NCBI RefSeq assembly: GCF_900142775.1
Contig: NZ_FRCC01000003.1
Coordinates: 186,001-250,000 of the forward strand
Direction of reading: 5' to 3'
Length of the DNA: 64,000 nt
Source: Flavobacterium flevense
Lineage (GTDB): Bacteria > Bacteroidota > Bacteroidia > Flavobacteriales > Flavobacteriaceae
Shown: piece by piece, positions 35,476 to 44,691 of the stretch
How positions within the stretch are numbered: position 1 is the first letter of the stretch
Layout: every line of letters begins with the position of its first letter
Position numbers and translations under genes: made by a program
The notes under the pieces: model-generated
Told to the model about the DNA's origin: nothing
The model's database searches: none
The model's input: only the letters and a program-made list of their open reading frames with translations

Positions 35476-36666
35476 ATGATTTCTAAATACCGAAAGCTAT
35501 TTAATGAGCAATTTACCCAAGAGAAATATCAGGCTTTAAAGGATGATATTGCAGCCGATTTTGACTATGCTCCCACTTTTAGACTGGCAGAAACTCCTTT
35601 TTTTATTTCGAATGATTTAAAAAAGCAACTGATTGAAGGTTGTAACGAAGTGATAGCTTTGATTCAGCAGAGTGATTTTAAAGAATTAACTAACAAATCA
35701 TTAGAACTAAACAGTAAAGTTCCTAATGAAGATGAACATACTACTTTTCTAGCTATTGATTTCGGAATTTGTGAAGAAGACAATCAGGTAGTTCCTAAAC
35801 TGATTGAAGTTCAGGGATTCCCTTCGTTATTCAATTATCAGGTTAATTTATTTGAAAAGCTGAAGGTGCTTTATCCTTTTATGGAGCAATTAACACCCTT
35901 TGTAAATGATATAAGCTCACAAGAATATCTTGAAAATCTGGATGCTGTTTTTTGCAATAATCTTCCTAAAGAAAATGTGGTTCTGTTAGAAATTGAACCT
36001 GAAAAACAAAATACGCTTATCGATTTTTATTATTGCAAAAGAGATATTGGAATTCTTGTTATTTGTGTTACTGAGGTAATCAAAAAAGGAAATCAACTAT
36101 TTTATAAAAACGAAAAAAATCAGGAAATCCAGATAAAGCGCATTTATAACAGAGTAATTTTTGATGAACTGGAACTGCGGACAGATTTAAAAATGAACTT
36201 TAGTTTTTCAGACGATTTGGATATAGAATGGGCAGGTCATCCTAACTGGTTTTTCAGAATCAGTAAATTCATTTTACCCTTGTTAAAAGGTAAATATTTT
36301 ATTGAAACCACTTTGCTGAGTGAATTAAAAGAAATTCCAACCGACTTAGAAAATTATGTTTTAAAGCCCTTGTTTTCTTTCTCTGGTGCAGGAGTAGTTT
36401 TTCATGTAAAAAAAGAAGATATCGAAGCTGTTGTTGATAAAGAGCTTTATATTCTTCAGAAAAAAGTAAATTATTTACCCATTGTACAATCGCCTGACGG
36501 AAAAGTAAAAGCCGAAGTGAGAATGCTTTGTACCTGGAAAAAAGAGGATGCGGCTCCTACTCTTTTGTGCAATTTAGTGCGTTTGAGTCGCGGTGAAATG
36601 ATAGGGGTAAAATACAACCAGGACAAAGACTGGGTAGGCGGAACTATTGGATTATTCGAACGATAA
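35476..36666 (+). CDS. ATP-grasp-like (glutathionylspermidine-synthase-like) protein
   Basis: 396 aa. Conserved-looking blocks are FLAIDFGICEEDNQVVPKLIEVQGFPSLF (acid/Glu strand normally late in ATP-grasp), YVLKPLFSFSGAGVVFHVKKEDI (nucleotide Lys with glycine loop) and VKAEVRMLCTW with LVRLSRGEMIGVKYNQDKDW. The order suggests the circularly permuted ATP-grasp of glutathionylspermidine synthase or a related amidoligase. It starts 33 bases after the amidotransferase gene in the same operon. I am sure of the operon membership and moderately sure of the fold; the reaction is not known. Confidence 0.65.
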   Translation: MISKYRKLFNEQFTQEKYQALKDDIAADFDYAPTFRLAETPFFISNDLKKQLIEGCNEVIALIQQSDFKELTNKSLELNSKVPNEDEHTTFLAIDFGICEEDNQVVPKLIEVQGFPSLFNYQVNLFEKLKVLYPFMEQLTPFVNDISSQEYLENLDAVFCNNLPKENVVLLEIEPEKQNTLIDFYYCKRDIGILVICVTEVIKKGNQLFYKNEKNQEIQIKRIYNRVIFDELELRTDLKMNFSFSDDLDIEWAGHPNWFFRISKFILPLLKGKYFIETTLLSELKEIPTDLENYVLKPLFSFSGAGVVFHVKKEDIEAVVDKELYILQKKVNYLPIVQSPDGKVKAEVRMLCTWKKEDAAPTLLCNLVRLSRGEMIGVKYNQDKDWVGGTIGLFER

Positions 36667-36686
36667 TTTTTTGCATCAATCTGCTG

Positions 36687-36720
36687 TTTGTTACAATTTC
36701 GATTTTTTTTAATACTTTTA
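36687..36720 (+). promoter_or_regulatory. promoter of the sugar isomerase-like gene
   Basis: TTTG (36687-36690), a 22-base spacer, then TACTTTTA (36713-36720), one base from the -7 consensus. It lies 29 bases before the start at 36750. Confidence 0.45.
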
Positions 36721-36749
36721 GAATAAATAATTCAGATATTTAATTCAAA

Positions 36750-37622
36750 ATGATAAAGAGAAGAGATTTTATAATTAACAGCAGCTTGGCTTTAGGTGCA
36801 TTAGCAATCGCTCCTTCCCTCGCCTTTTCTACGAAACAAAGAAATATCGGTTTACAATTGTACACTTTAAGAGAGCTATTTTCTAAAGATGTAAAGGGGA
36901 CTTTAGAATTTGTTGCAAAAACAGGATATAAGGAAATAGAAACGTATGGTTACTCAGGCGAAAAAGGTTTTTTTGGAACTTCTGTAAAAGATTTCAAAAA
37001 AATACTGTCTGATAATGGCCTGAAAGCACCAAGCGGACATTATGAATTTAATTCTTTTATAAAAGACAATAATGCTGATTTTTTAAAATCCTGTATTGAA
37101 TGCGCTAATCAATTAGAAAGTGAATATATTACTGTTCCACATTTAGATGAAAAATTAAGAAGTAATCTGGATGATTACAAGCGTATCGCTCAAAAAATAA
37201 ATGAAGCTGCTGTTTTATGTAAACAAGCGGGGTTGAAATTAGGATATCACAACCATGATTTTGAGTTCAAAAAGTTTGGAAACCAAACAGGATATGATAT
37301 TTTACTCTCGGAAACAGATAAAAACTTAGTCGATTTTGAATTGGATTTATACTGGGCAGTCCGGTCAGGAATTGATCCATTAGAATTGTTTAAAGCTAAT
37401 CCCGGGCGATTTACCATGTGGCATGTAAAAGATATGGATCCATCTAAAACCGAATGGAATACCGAAGTTGGTCAAGGAGCTATCAACTTTAAATCTATTT
37501 TTGCAGCAGCAAAACTATCCGGAATGAAACACTTTTTTGTGGAACAAGAGACTAATTATAAGCCTAATCTTTTAGAGTCTTCTGTAAAAAGTTTTGACTA
37601 TATAAAAAACAACCTGATTTGA
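36750..37622 (+). CDS. sugar phosphate isomerase/epimerase-like protein with Tat signal
   Basis: 290 aa. The N-terminus KRRDFIINSSLALGALAIAP is a twin-arginine export signal with its hydrophobic core. The mature part is the xylose-isomerase-like TIM barrel (AP endonuclease family 2): NIGLQLYTLRELFSKDVKGTLEFVAKTGYKEIE, KLGYHNHDFEF, VDFELDLYWAVRSGIDPLELF and MWHVKDMDP, including the metal-binding Glu/His/Asp residues. Exported proteins of this type are common in Bacteroidota, and their substrates are mostly unknown, with 3-keto-sugar handling as one possibility. It is 83 bases after the amidoligase operon and has a possible promoter of its own. Confidence 0.85.
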   Translation: MIKRRDFIINSSLALGALAIAPSLAFSTKQRNIGLQLYTLRELFSKDVKGTLEFVAKTGYKEIETYGYSGEKGFFGTSVKDFKKILSDNGLKAPSGHYEFNSFIKDNNADFLKSCIECANQLESEYITVPHLDEKLRSNLDDYKRIAQKINEAAVLCKQAGLKLGYHNHDFEFKKFGNQTGYDILLSETDKNLVDFELDLYWAVRSGIDPLELFKANPGRFTMWHVKDMDPSKTEWNTEVGQGAINFKSIFAAAKLSGMKHFFVEQETNYKPNLLESSVKSFDYIKNNLI

Positions 37623-37627
37623 TTGTT

Positions 37628-37650
37628 GTACTTAAACCAAGTATTAAGTT
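37628..37650. terminator. weak hairpin between convergent genes
   Basis: ACTTAA (37630-37635) pairs with TTAAGT (37644-37649), followed by a T-rich stretch on the plus strand. It is short and A/T only, so this is a low-confidence terminator. Confidence 0.3.
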
Positions 37651-38366
37651 TATTTTTTCCAGAACTTTTTAAATAAAACCGGACAAACTTTTTCCATTGT
37701 TTCAGGCTCGTCCACATTCCAGCTGAATTCTAATAGTGGATAATTTTCATCTGTAGTTTTAAAATTTTCGTAATCAAGATAGGCGTGTATTTCCTGATTT
37801 GTTGCGTTTTTAAAAGCATTCATCGCTACATACCAAAAACCTTCAAAATCATAAGCTTTTGGTTCATTTTCAACCAAATCTACTAATGCATCCGGATTTT
37901 GCTGTACTTTATAATACGCTTCTTTACCTCTTGAAATTAGCCAGCATCTAAAATAATCAAAACCATCCTCCGCAGCGCCATTGCTTATAATATAATTGGC
38001 ACACCATAAATCAGAGGTGTAAGAATCAAACATGAGTTTATCGGTTCTTAAGCGAAAACCAACTATTTCCTGAGGAGAAAGTTGCTCTAAAATAGTAGTC
38101 AGGAAAATTTCCTGATCTTCCTGACTTTCAGTTTCTTTTAAGGAACTGTCTATAATTGTCCAGTAAACTTCCTCGTCAAGCATTTCATGTGAAGGAGCAA
38201 AATGAATGGAATCAAGATTTATTCTTGCAATATTTACGGTATCAACCATAAATTCAACAGAATCAACGTAAACTCCCTGTTCTTCTCTTTTTTCACTACT
38301 ATTTTGACTATAGTGAATAAAGCTTAGCATCAGAAAAAAAGAGAGATATAAATACTTTGTTTTCAT
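37650..38366 (-). CDS. secreted DUF4240 domain protein
   Basis: 238 aa. An N-terminal signal (YLYLSFFLMLSFIHYSQN) indicates export. The domain has DEEVYWTIIDSSLKETESQEDQEIFL, then VGFRLRTDKLMFDSYTSDLWCANYIISNGAAEDGFDYFRCWLISRGKEAYYK, which matches the DUF4240 pattern FWxxID...DDFxYFRxWLIxxG. The family is usually cytoplasmic, so a signal peptide is unusual. It is last in the minus-strand operon, 53 bases after the M1 aminopeptidase gene. The function is unknown. Confidence 0.75.
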   Translation of the reverse strand: MKTKYLYLSFFLMLSFIHYSQNSSEKREEQGVYVDSVEFMVDTVNIARINLDSIHFAPSHEMLDEEVYWTIIDSSLKETESQEDQEIFLTTILEQLSPQEIVGFRLRTDKLMFDSYTSDLWCANYIISNGAAEDGFDYFRCWLISRGKEAYYKVQQNPDALVDLVENEPKAYDFEGFWYVAMNAFKNATNQEIHAYLDYENFKTTDENYPLLEFSWNVDEPETMEKVCPVLFKKFWKK

Positions 38367-38419
38367 CTTATAAAATTAGATTAGTCACTACTCAAAATGA
38401 AAGATAAAATTAATCTATT

Positions 38420-40075
38420 TTATTGGGTACTGTTAACTCCAAGCACATAAAAATTTGCTTCAATAAGTAGTTTTGAATTTTCTGCAATATTTGTTTCGCT
38501 TTTCCAGTTTGTTTGCGGTTTTATCCACTTTTCCTCGCCGTTTATACTAATTTTGACAGGCATGTTAAACTCAGGAACACAGTTTATCCAACGATATACC
38601 AAATCATTATTTTTAAAATAATATTCCAGTTTTGGTATTCTGATATCCCGTAAATATTGATTAAAAAAGGGATTGAGATCCATTTCGGTTTCCTGACTCA
38701 GATAATCTTCAATTTGTTTTGTAGTCACGGTTTGATGGTAAAAAGTACTGTTTAATCCTCTTAATATACTTCTCCATTTTGTGTCATCATTCACAATTTG
38801 GCGTAAGGTATGCAACATATTAGAACCTTTGTAATACATGTCACTGGAGCCTTCATCATTGACATCATAATTTCCAATTATCGGTTTGTCATTTAAAATG
38901 TTTTTTCTAAGTCCTCGTAAATAAGTATAAGCCGCTTCTTTGCCATAATAATATTCGAGAAAAAGACTTTCGGAATAATTAGTAAAACTCTCATGAATCC
39001 ACATATCCGCAATATCTTTATTGGTGATACTATTTGCAAACCATTCGTGTGCCGATTCATGCACAATAATAAAATCAAATTTCAATCCCCAGCCTGTTCC
39101 GCTTAAATCCCCGCCCAAATATCCATTTTGAAAACCATTTCCATAAGTGACAGAACTTTGATGCTCCATTCCTAAATAAGGTGCTTCAACCAATTTATAT
39201 CCGTCTTCATAAAAAGGATAAGGACCCAACCAGTATTCAAGAGCTTTTAGCATTCGGGGAACTTCCTGGAATTGTTTTTTGGCTTTCGCCAAATTGTCTC
39301 TCAAAACATAATAGCTGCAATCCAGAGTTCCTTTTTCACCTTTGTATTTTTCTGAAAAAGAAACGTAATCTCCAACATTAATATTTACGCCATAATTATT
39401 TATAGGATTAGTAACATACCAATTATAAGTTTTGGTTCCGTTTTTATGTTTTTTTACACTCAGTAAACGACCATTGGATACATCCGTTAAATCATCAGGA
39501 ACATTCACACTTATGTACATATCATCAACTTCGTCATACATGTGGTCTTTGTTAGGCCACCAGACACTGGCTCCTAATCCCTGACAGGATGAAGCGATAA
39601 ATGGTTTTCCGTTGCTGTCTTTTTTCCATGTAATTCCTCCATCCCAGGGCGGATTGATAGCTACTTTAGGTTTTCCGCCATAAAAAACAGTCAGCTCTTT
39701 TACAGCATCTTTTTTTTGGGAAGCAACTAACTCAACAAAATACACATTTCCTTCTCTGTCAAATTTTAATTCTTTTTTATCCTGAATAATTTTGCTGATT
39801 TCTAAAGGATTTTGCAAATCAATTTGCATGACATGGTGTTCCTGTAAAACTTTATATTTTATAGTGTTATCCCCTGTAATTGTGCTGTCTAAAGGATTTA
39901 CTTTTACAGTTAACCGATACTGTTTTAAATCCCACCAGGCTCTTTCTTTTGTAATGCTTCCTCGCAAACTATCCTGTCTGTCGAACTGATTTATTTTACG
40001 TTCCAAAAGTTGTTGCGCTTTTGTTTCATTCGAAAAAAGCAACAAGAAAAAAATAAAAAAACAAAATACTCTCAT
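38420..40075 (-). CDS. secreted M1 family aminopeptidase
   Basis: 551 aa with a signal peptide (VFCFFIFFLLLFSNETKAQ). The gluzincin zinc site is VHESAHEWF followed by ADMWIHESFTNYSE, which gives HExxH-x18-E near residues 338-361. The exopeptidase motif GxMEN appears as APYLGMEHQSS. The protein is shorter than full-length aminopeptidase N (about 870 aa), so the C-terminal helical domain is missing. It would trim N-terminal residues from peptides in the periplasm. It lies 3 bases after the ATP-grasp ligase gene, a strong sign of functional coupling. Confidence 0.9.
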   Translation of the reverse strand: MRVFCFFIFFLLLFSNETKAQQLLERKINQFDRQDSLRGSITKERAWWDLKQYRLTVKVNPLDSTITGDNTIKYKVLQEHHVMQIDLQNPLEISKIIQDKKELKFDREGNVYFVELVASQKKDAVKELTVFYGGKPKVAINPPWDGGITWKKDSNGKPFIASSCQGLGASVWWPNKDHMYDEVDDMYISVNVPDDLTDVSNGRLLSVKKHKNGTKTYNWYVTNPINNYGVNINVGDYVSFSEKYKGEKGTLDCSYYVLRDNLAKAKKQFQEVPRMLKALEYWLGPYPFYEDGYKLVEAPYLGMEHQSSVTYGNGFQNGYLGGDLSGTGWGLKFDFIIVHESAHEWFANSITNKDIADMWIHESFTNYSESLFLEYYYGKEAAYTYLRGLRKNILNDKPIIGNYDVNDEGSSDMYYKGSNMLHTLRQIVNDDTKWRSILRGLNSTFYHQTVTTKQIEDYLSQETEMDLNPFFNQYLRDIRIPKLEYYFKNNDLVYRWINCVPEFNMPVKISINGEEKWIKPQTNWKSETNIAENSKLLIEANFYVLGVNSTQ

Positions 40076-40078
40076 GTG

Positions 40079-41293
40079 TTAATGCAGTTTATCCACTTTT
40101 TTTTGTGCTACAACCACGGTATAATCAGCTATTAAACGATCAACATAGTTGTCTAATAATTCGAGAATTCTTTCGTTTTTATCAGATTTTACTATTAAAC
40201 CGGCGTGGTAATCAAGGGGAACTCTGAAGTAAATTTCAGGATCTGAAAATGAAGATAAATCAGGATGCTGGAATTTAGATAAAGTCAGGACAATACCTGC
40301 ATATTCTTTTTTCACTTCAGGCAATTGGTATTCCTTTTCTTTAACCAAAGCATCTTCTATAATCGCCCATTCTTTCCACAAATTAATACCGGAGGCAGCT
40401 TCTACCATTTCGGCAATATGAGCACCACCTACACGGGAAGAAGTTTCCAGAAAGTAAATTTTACCATCCTCAGTACATTTTATAAATTCGGTATGAGCAA
40501 CGCCGTGCTTTAATCCAAAGCTTTTCAAAACGGCTTCGTTTACCTTTTTTATTTCTAAATCATCTTCAGAATCATATGGAATATTAGAACTTCTGAAAAC
40601 ACCGCCACCCTGAGTTATTTCCATCGGTGTTGCCAGATATTTTGAAGTAAGGCTGAAAATTATTTTTTTATCTGAAATTAAGCTGTCACAATGATAAACA
40701 GCACCGGGTTTAAACTGTTCTAATAAGTATTTAAAACGGTTATTCCCCATTTCGTTAATATGAATCCATAAGTTTTCTTTATCAAAAACTTTGATAATCC
40801 CGGAGGCAGAAGCTTCAGAACGTGGTTTTAAAACCCAGGGAGGAGAAACCGTATTAGCAAAAGTATTGATGTCATGATCATTGAATAAAGAGCAAAAAGG
40901 AGGAATAGGAATTCCACAACTTTTGGCTCTCATCCGCATCGCTAATTTGTCTCTAAAATAGCGACCGGTAGTTTGTCCCATTCCTCCTATTCGAAGATTT
41001 TCTCTAAGATAGGTGGCTTTTTCTACATCAAAATCATCTAAAGCAACGATCGAATCAACCTTAGTCGTAATCATTAAATTACCTATTCCCAATAATAAAT
41101 GCTCTAAATTCCATTCGGTGTCCAGACCAGGCATATAAAATATTTCGTCTATAGCTTCATGAGGCCATGGCTTATCTCTTAATTTTTCACTGGTAACGAG
41201 ATAGACTTTATTTCCTAAATTCTTTAACTGAATTAAAAAATCAGCGCCTTTAAAATAATTTGAAATACAAATGAAGGTTTTAGCATTTTCCAT
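40079..41293 (-). CDS. ATP-grasp ligase (L-amino acid ligase / carboxylase-like)
   Basis: 404 aa, cytoplasmic. An N-terminal Rossmann-like part (TFICISNYFKGADFLIQLKNLGNKVYLVTS) precedes an ATP-grasp core. Visible elements are RDKLAMRMRAKSCGIPIPPF, WVLKPRSEASASGIIKVF (nucleotide Lys and loop), VYHCDSLISDKKIIF and KIYFLETSSRVGGAHIAEMVEAASGINLWKEWA, the last with the metal-binding Glu/Ser-Arg. This is the carbamoyl-phosphate-synthetase/biotin-carboxylase-type group that includes dipeptide ligases and carnosine synthase. It lies between aminopeptidases M17 (4-base gap) and M1 (3-base gap). Confidence 0.85.
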   Translation of the reverse strand: MENAKTFICISNYFKGADFLIQLKNLGNKVYLVTSEKLRDKPWPHEAIDEIFYMPGLDTEWNLEHLLLGIGNLMITTKVDSIVALDDFDVEKATYLRENLRIGGMGQTTGRYFRDKLAMRMRAKSCGIPIPPFCSLFNDHDINTFANTVSPPWVLKPRSEASASGIIKVFDKENLWIHINEMGNNRFKYLLEQFKPGAVYHCDSLISDKKIIFSLTSKYLATPMEITQGGGVFRSSNIPYDSEDDLEIKKVNEAVLKSFGLKHGVAHTEFIKCTEDGKIYFLETSSRVGGAHIAEMVEAASGINLWKEWAIIEDALVKEKEYQLPEVKKEYAGIVLTLSKFQHPDLSSFSDPEIYFRVPLDYHAGLIVKSDKNERILELLDNYVDRLIADYTVVVAQKKVDKLH

Positions 41294-41297
41294 AAAT

Positions 41298-42728
41298 TCA
41301 TAAATTTTCTATGAATTTAGTTAATAAATGTACACCATAAGCAGTTGCGTGTTTACTTTTTGCAAATTCATCATCACCAAATGCCACTCCGGCAATGTCT
41401 AAATGAGCCCAAGCCTTGTGTTCTTTAGTAAAAAACTCTAAAAACTTAGCTGCACTGATAGCTCCTGCCACTGGTTTTCCACTAAAATTCTTTACATCAG
41501 CAATATCACTTTCAATATCACTTTTGTAAGCATCCCATAATGGTAACGGCCATAATCGTTCACCAATTGATGTACCGACTTCCTGGATTTTTTTAGAAAT
41601 AAATTCATTATTGGTAAACAAAGCACCACATTCGTACCCAAAAGTCCCAACACTACTCCCTGTTAAGGTTGCAATGTCTATAATGTACTCCGGTTTGTAA
41701 TTTTTAATTAAATAAGACAATCCATCGGCTAACACCAGACGGCCTTCGGCATCGGTATCAATTATTTCAATGGAGTTGCCGCTGTAGCTATGAATCACTT
41801 CACTGGGTAAAAATGATTTATTATCCACTGCATTTTCGGCACAGGGAACAATAGCAGTAACTTGTACGGGTAATTGTAAATCGGCAATGAGTTGCATGGC
41901 TCCAAAAACAGCAGCGCCACCAGCCATATCACACTTCATATGTACCATTCCAGCCGTTTTTATATTCAGACCACCTGTATCAAACGTAATTCCTTTCCCT
42001 ACAAGTCCTACATGTTTTAATGAAGCAGGAGCAATTTTAGGCGTGTAATTCATAATTACAAACTGGGCTTCGTTATCACTGCCTCTTCCCACAGCTACAA
42101 AGGCACCCAAATATTCTTTCTTAGCGTCTTCCAGACCCAGCACTTTTACATCAAAACCGTATTGAATACCTTTATCCTGAGCCCATAATGCCAGGTATTT
42201 AGGAGTTACTTTATTAGGCGGTAAATCAACTAAGGATAGTGTTTCTAACTGGGCACGGGCTATTTTTATTGCTTTGCTAAGCCAAACAGAATAATCCTGA
42301 ACTGCTAATATATTTAATTCAAAATCAGCCTTTAAAAATGGATGTTTTTCCTGTTCTTTATAATGACCTAAATCATAAGTTCCTAAAAGCAAACCTGACA
42401 TAGCGGCTTCGGCCTGTTCTCCATCAAACTCTTCCGGAAAAAAAAGGCAGAGTTTTTTATTGAAAAGTGCTTTCTCTTTAAGTGAAACTCTTCTGAATAT
42501 GGTTTTTAATGACTTATAATCAATGTTTTTTCCTAAGCCAATAAACAAATATAAATTTCCCCCTTTTTGAGTCAGATAGCTGCTGTCTTTTTTACCATAA
42601 AAAACAGCAGACGAAATTTCTATACCATCAAATTTTACAGGAATCAGATTTTTAGCAGTAGTTTCAAAAACCGGAATTAATACGGTTCCTGAAAAATTTT
42701 CTAAACTCTCAATTTTTGTTGTTATCAT
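41298..42728 (-). CDS. leucyl aminopeptidase, M17 family
   Basis: 476 aa, cytoplasmic. The catalytic and two-metal site are visible: VGKGITFDTGGLNIK (Lys and Asp ligands), MKCDMAGGAAVFGA, and the family signature NTDAEGRLVLADGLSY. PFAKSKHATAYGVHLLTKF-like C-terminus. M17 enzymes release N-terminal residues, often leucine, from peptides, and some act on Cys-Gly. The stop abuts the next start directly (no gap to the esterase gene upstream), so it is tightly coupled to this operon. Most flavobacteria carry leucyl aminopeptidase elsewhere too, so this copy may be specialised. Confidence 0.93.
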   Translation of the reverse strand: MITTKIESLENFSGTVLIPVFETTAKNLIPVKFDGIEISSAVFYGKKDSSYLTQKGGNLYLFIGLGKNIDYKSLKTIFRRVSLKEKALFNKKLCLFFPEEFDGEQAEAAMSGLLLGTYDLGHYKEQEKHPFLKADFELNILAVQDYSVWLSKAIKIARAQLETLSLVDLPPNKVTPKYLALWAQDKGIQYGFDVKVLGLEDAKKEYLGAFVAVGRGSDNEAQFVIMNYTPKIAPASLKHVGLVGKGITFDTGGLNIKTAGMVHMKCDMAGGAAVFGAMQLIADLQLPVQVTAIVPCAENAVDNKSFLPSEVIHSYSGNSIEIIDTDAEGRLVLADGLSYLIKNYKPEYIIDIATLTGSSVGTFGYECGALFTNNEFISKKIQEVGTSIGERLWPLPLWDAYKSDIESDIADVKNFSGKPVAGAISAAKFLEFFTKEHKAWAHLDIAGVAFGDDEFAKSKHATAYGVHLLTKFIENL

Positions 42729-43862
42729 TTAATTGTCTTTTGTGTTAAAAAATAGCCATTCTATTGCTTTAGGGAATTCGTCACTCCAAAAGGTTTCATT
42801 GTGTTTTCCTAACTTATTGATACTAAGATTTATTTTCATTTTATCAGTCACAAACTCACTTTCAATCATTCGGTTTTTAAAAGTCTCCACATGTTCAATC
42901 ATGGTCGCACTCTCCTCTCCTCCTGCGTATAAATAGATTTTAGTATTTCCGGTGTCCTCATAATTTTTAATCGTCATTTTAGGAGCAACCCACAGTGAAG
43001 GTGAAAAAATCATCAATTTACCAAAAATTTCAGGATATCTTAAACCACTAATAATACTCACTAAACCGCCCATAGAACTGCCTCCGATACCTGTAAATTC
43101 TCTTTCCTTTTTGGTTCTGAAATTTGCATCTACATACGGTTTTAAGGTTTCTGCTAAAAATTTAATGTATTTTTTTCCCCGGCCTTTTCCTAAAACTGTT
43201 TTCCCTACATTGTATTCTTTAACGCGGTCTTCTTCGGCATGTTCAACTGCTATAATGATGATTTTTCCAACATTATATTCCGACATTACCGCTAATTTTT
43301 TATCAATTTCCCAATTGCCGTATCCGGAATTTTCATTGAATAAATTCTGGGCATCCTGCAAATACATGACAGGATAATTTTCACTAGAAGCATCATAATC
43401 ATAGGGTAATAATGCCCAGACTTTACGAGTAGTGTTCAATTGCGGAATTTCGAATTCATCGGAAATCAGCTGAATTTGGGGCAAAAAGTTAGGTTTGAAC
43501 GGCATCCAGTTCTTTCTCCATCGAAAAACATGTTCGTTTTGAATACCGGTATGTTTGGATGTAGAACGGTTTTCTGTTCGCTCTTCATTAGCACCAATTT
43601 CTACCGCGCTCCAGTCGCCTTTAGTGAATTTATATAATAAAACTTCCGGATAATCAAAATCATGAGTAAATTTATAATGGTATAAAGCAGTACCCACTTT
43701 TTCCATCATAAATTCTTTATCCTGAGTACGCCAGTCATTAAAATTTCCGGAAATATAAACAGGGCGGGAATCGTCTTCGTCAGTAGTAAGTATAATATGC
43801 AATCCTGTTTCTATTTTATTGTCGATTAATTCTTTTGAAAAATGAGTTTTATCAAAAATCAT
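42729..43862 (-). CDS. esterase with N-terminal E-set domain (Fes/esterase D-like)
   Basis: 377 aa. Residues 15-95 form an E-set/CBM48-like strand domain (RPVYISGNFNDWRTQDKEF). Residues 125-377 form an esterase D-like alpha/beta hydrolase with FTGIGGSSMGGLVSIISGL (nucleophile Ser in GSSMG) and a catalytic His in GKHNETFWSDEFPKA. This architecture is that of enterochelin esterase-type proteins, which cleave ester or amide-linked small molecules. No signal peptide is seen. It is the first gene of the minus-strand operon (42729-43862 is immediately upstream of M17). Confidence 0.85.
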   Translation of the reverse strand: MIFDKTHFSKELIDNKIETGLHIILTTDEDDSRPVYISGNFNDWRTQDKEFMMEKVGTALYHYKFTHDFDYPEVLLYKFTKGDWSAVEIGANEERTENRSTSKHTGIQNEHVFRWRKNWMPFKPNFLPQIQLISDEFEIPQLNTTRKVWALLPYDYDASSENYPVMYLQDAQNLFNENSGYGNWEIDKKLAVMSEYNVGKIIIIAVEHAEEDRVKEYNVGKTVLGKGRGKKYIKFLAETLKPYVDANFRTKKEREFTGIGGSSMGGLVSIISGLRYPEIFGKLMIFSPSLWVAPKMTIKNYEDTGNTKIYLYAGGEESATMIEHVETFKNRMIESEFVTDKMKINLSINKLGKHNETFWSDEFPKAIEWLFFNTKDN

Positions 43863-43929
43863 AAGGTATTGATTATAAATAATTATTAAGCAATGTAAAT
43901 ATAACAGATTGGTTTTTGGTGGAAAAATA

Positions 43930-43974
43930 AAAACGAGTCTATAAAGTGTTTTTTGACACTTATAAACTCGTTTT
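43930..43974 (-). terminator. terminator of the histidine operon
   Basis: AAAACGAGT pairs with ACTCGTTTT, and the inner halves TATAA/TTATA and GTGT/ACAC also pair, with one mismatch and one bulge. T-rich sequence follows on the minus strand. It lies 28 bases after the hisIE stop. Confidence 0.85.
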
Positions 43975-44001
43975 CACTATAATTAACACAAAATAAGGCT
44001 G

Positions 44002-44601
44002 CTATTTCTGACGACTCTTTAAAACATTAATTACATCATTAAGTTTGTAACCTTTAGCTTGTAATAAAATCAAATAATGGAAAAGCAAATCGGCACTTTC
44101 GCTTAAAAACAAATTATCGTTTGCATCTTTAGCTTCAATAACCACTTCTACAGCTTCTTCACCTACTTTTTGTGCAATTTTATTAATTCCTTTTGCAAAA
44201 AGAGAAGCTACATAACTTTGCTCTGAATCGGCATTTTCTCTTCGGCTTTGGATAGTGTCTTCTAAATTCGAAATAAATCCGTAGCTTTCTTCGTTTGCAG
44301 TTTGCCAGCAAGTATCAGCACCTGTGTGACATGTAGGGCCAACAGGTTTTGCCTGAATTAACAAGGTATCTTCATCACAATCATTTTTGACATCTACCAA
44401 GTTCAAAAAGTGACCACTTTCTTCACCTTTTGTCCAAAGACGCTGCTTTGAACGGCTGTAAAAAGTTACTTTTCCTGTTTCGATTGTTTTTTGATACGCT
44501 TCGGCATTCATGTATCCTAACATCAAAACATTTTTTGTTTCACTATCCTGAATAATGGCAGGAATTAATCCGTGTGCCAATCTTGAAAAATCTATTTCCA
44601 T
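44002..44601 (-). CDS. hisIE: bifunctional phosphoribosyl-AMP cyclohydrolase / phosphoribosyl-ATP pyrophosphatase
   Basis: Steps 2 and 3 of histidine synthesis in one chain of 199 aa. The HisI half has VLMLGYMNAEAYQKTIETGKVTFYSRSKQRLWTKGEESGH, the metal-binding Asp and Cys at VDVKNDCDEDTLL, and GPTCHTGADTCW. The HisE half has ISNLEDTIQSRRENADSEQSYVASLFAKGINKIAQKVGEEAVEVVIEAK with the acidic EExxE pattern. It is the last gene of the operon. Confidence 0.96.
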   Translation of the reverse strand: MEIDFSRLAHGLIPAIIQDSETKNVLMLGYMNAEAYQKTIETGKVTFYSRSKQRLWTKGEESGHFLNLVDVKNDCDEDTLLIQAKPVGPTCHTGADTCWQTANEESYGFISNLEDTIQSRRENADSEQSYVASLFAKGINKIAQKVGEEAVEVVIEAKDANDNLFLSESADLLFHYLILLQAKGYKLNDVINVLKSRQK

Positions 44602-44616
44602 TAATTTAAAATTTGA

Positions 44617-44691
44617 GATTAGAAGTTAGAAATTAGAAATAAAAGAAAGAAGATGAATACTTCTGACTTCTTATTTCTAAATTCTAACCTC
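44617..44691. repeat. heptamer repeats and dyad in the hisF-hisIE spacer
   Basis: GATTAGAAGTTAGAAATTAG on one side and TTCTAAATTCTAACCTC on the other are near reverse complements. They are built from a TTAGAAR 7-base unit. The right arm encodes the last four codons and stop of hisF. Confidence 0.75.
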
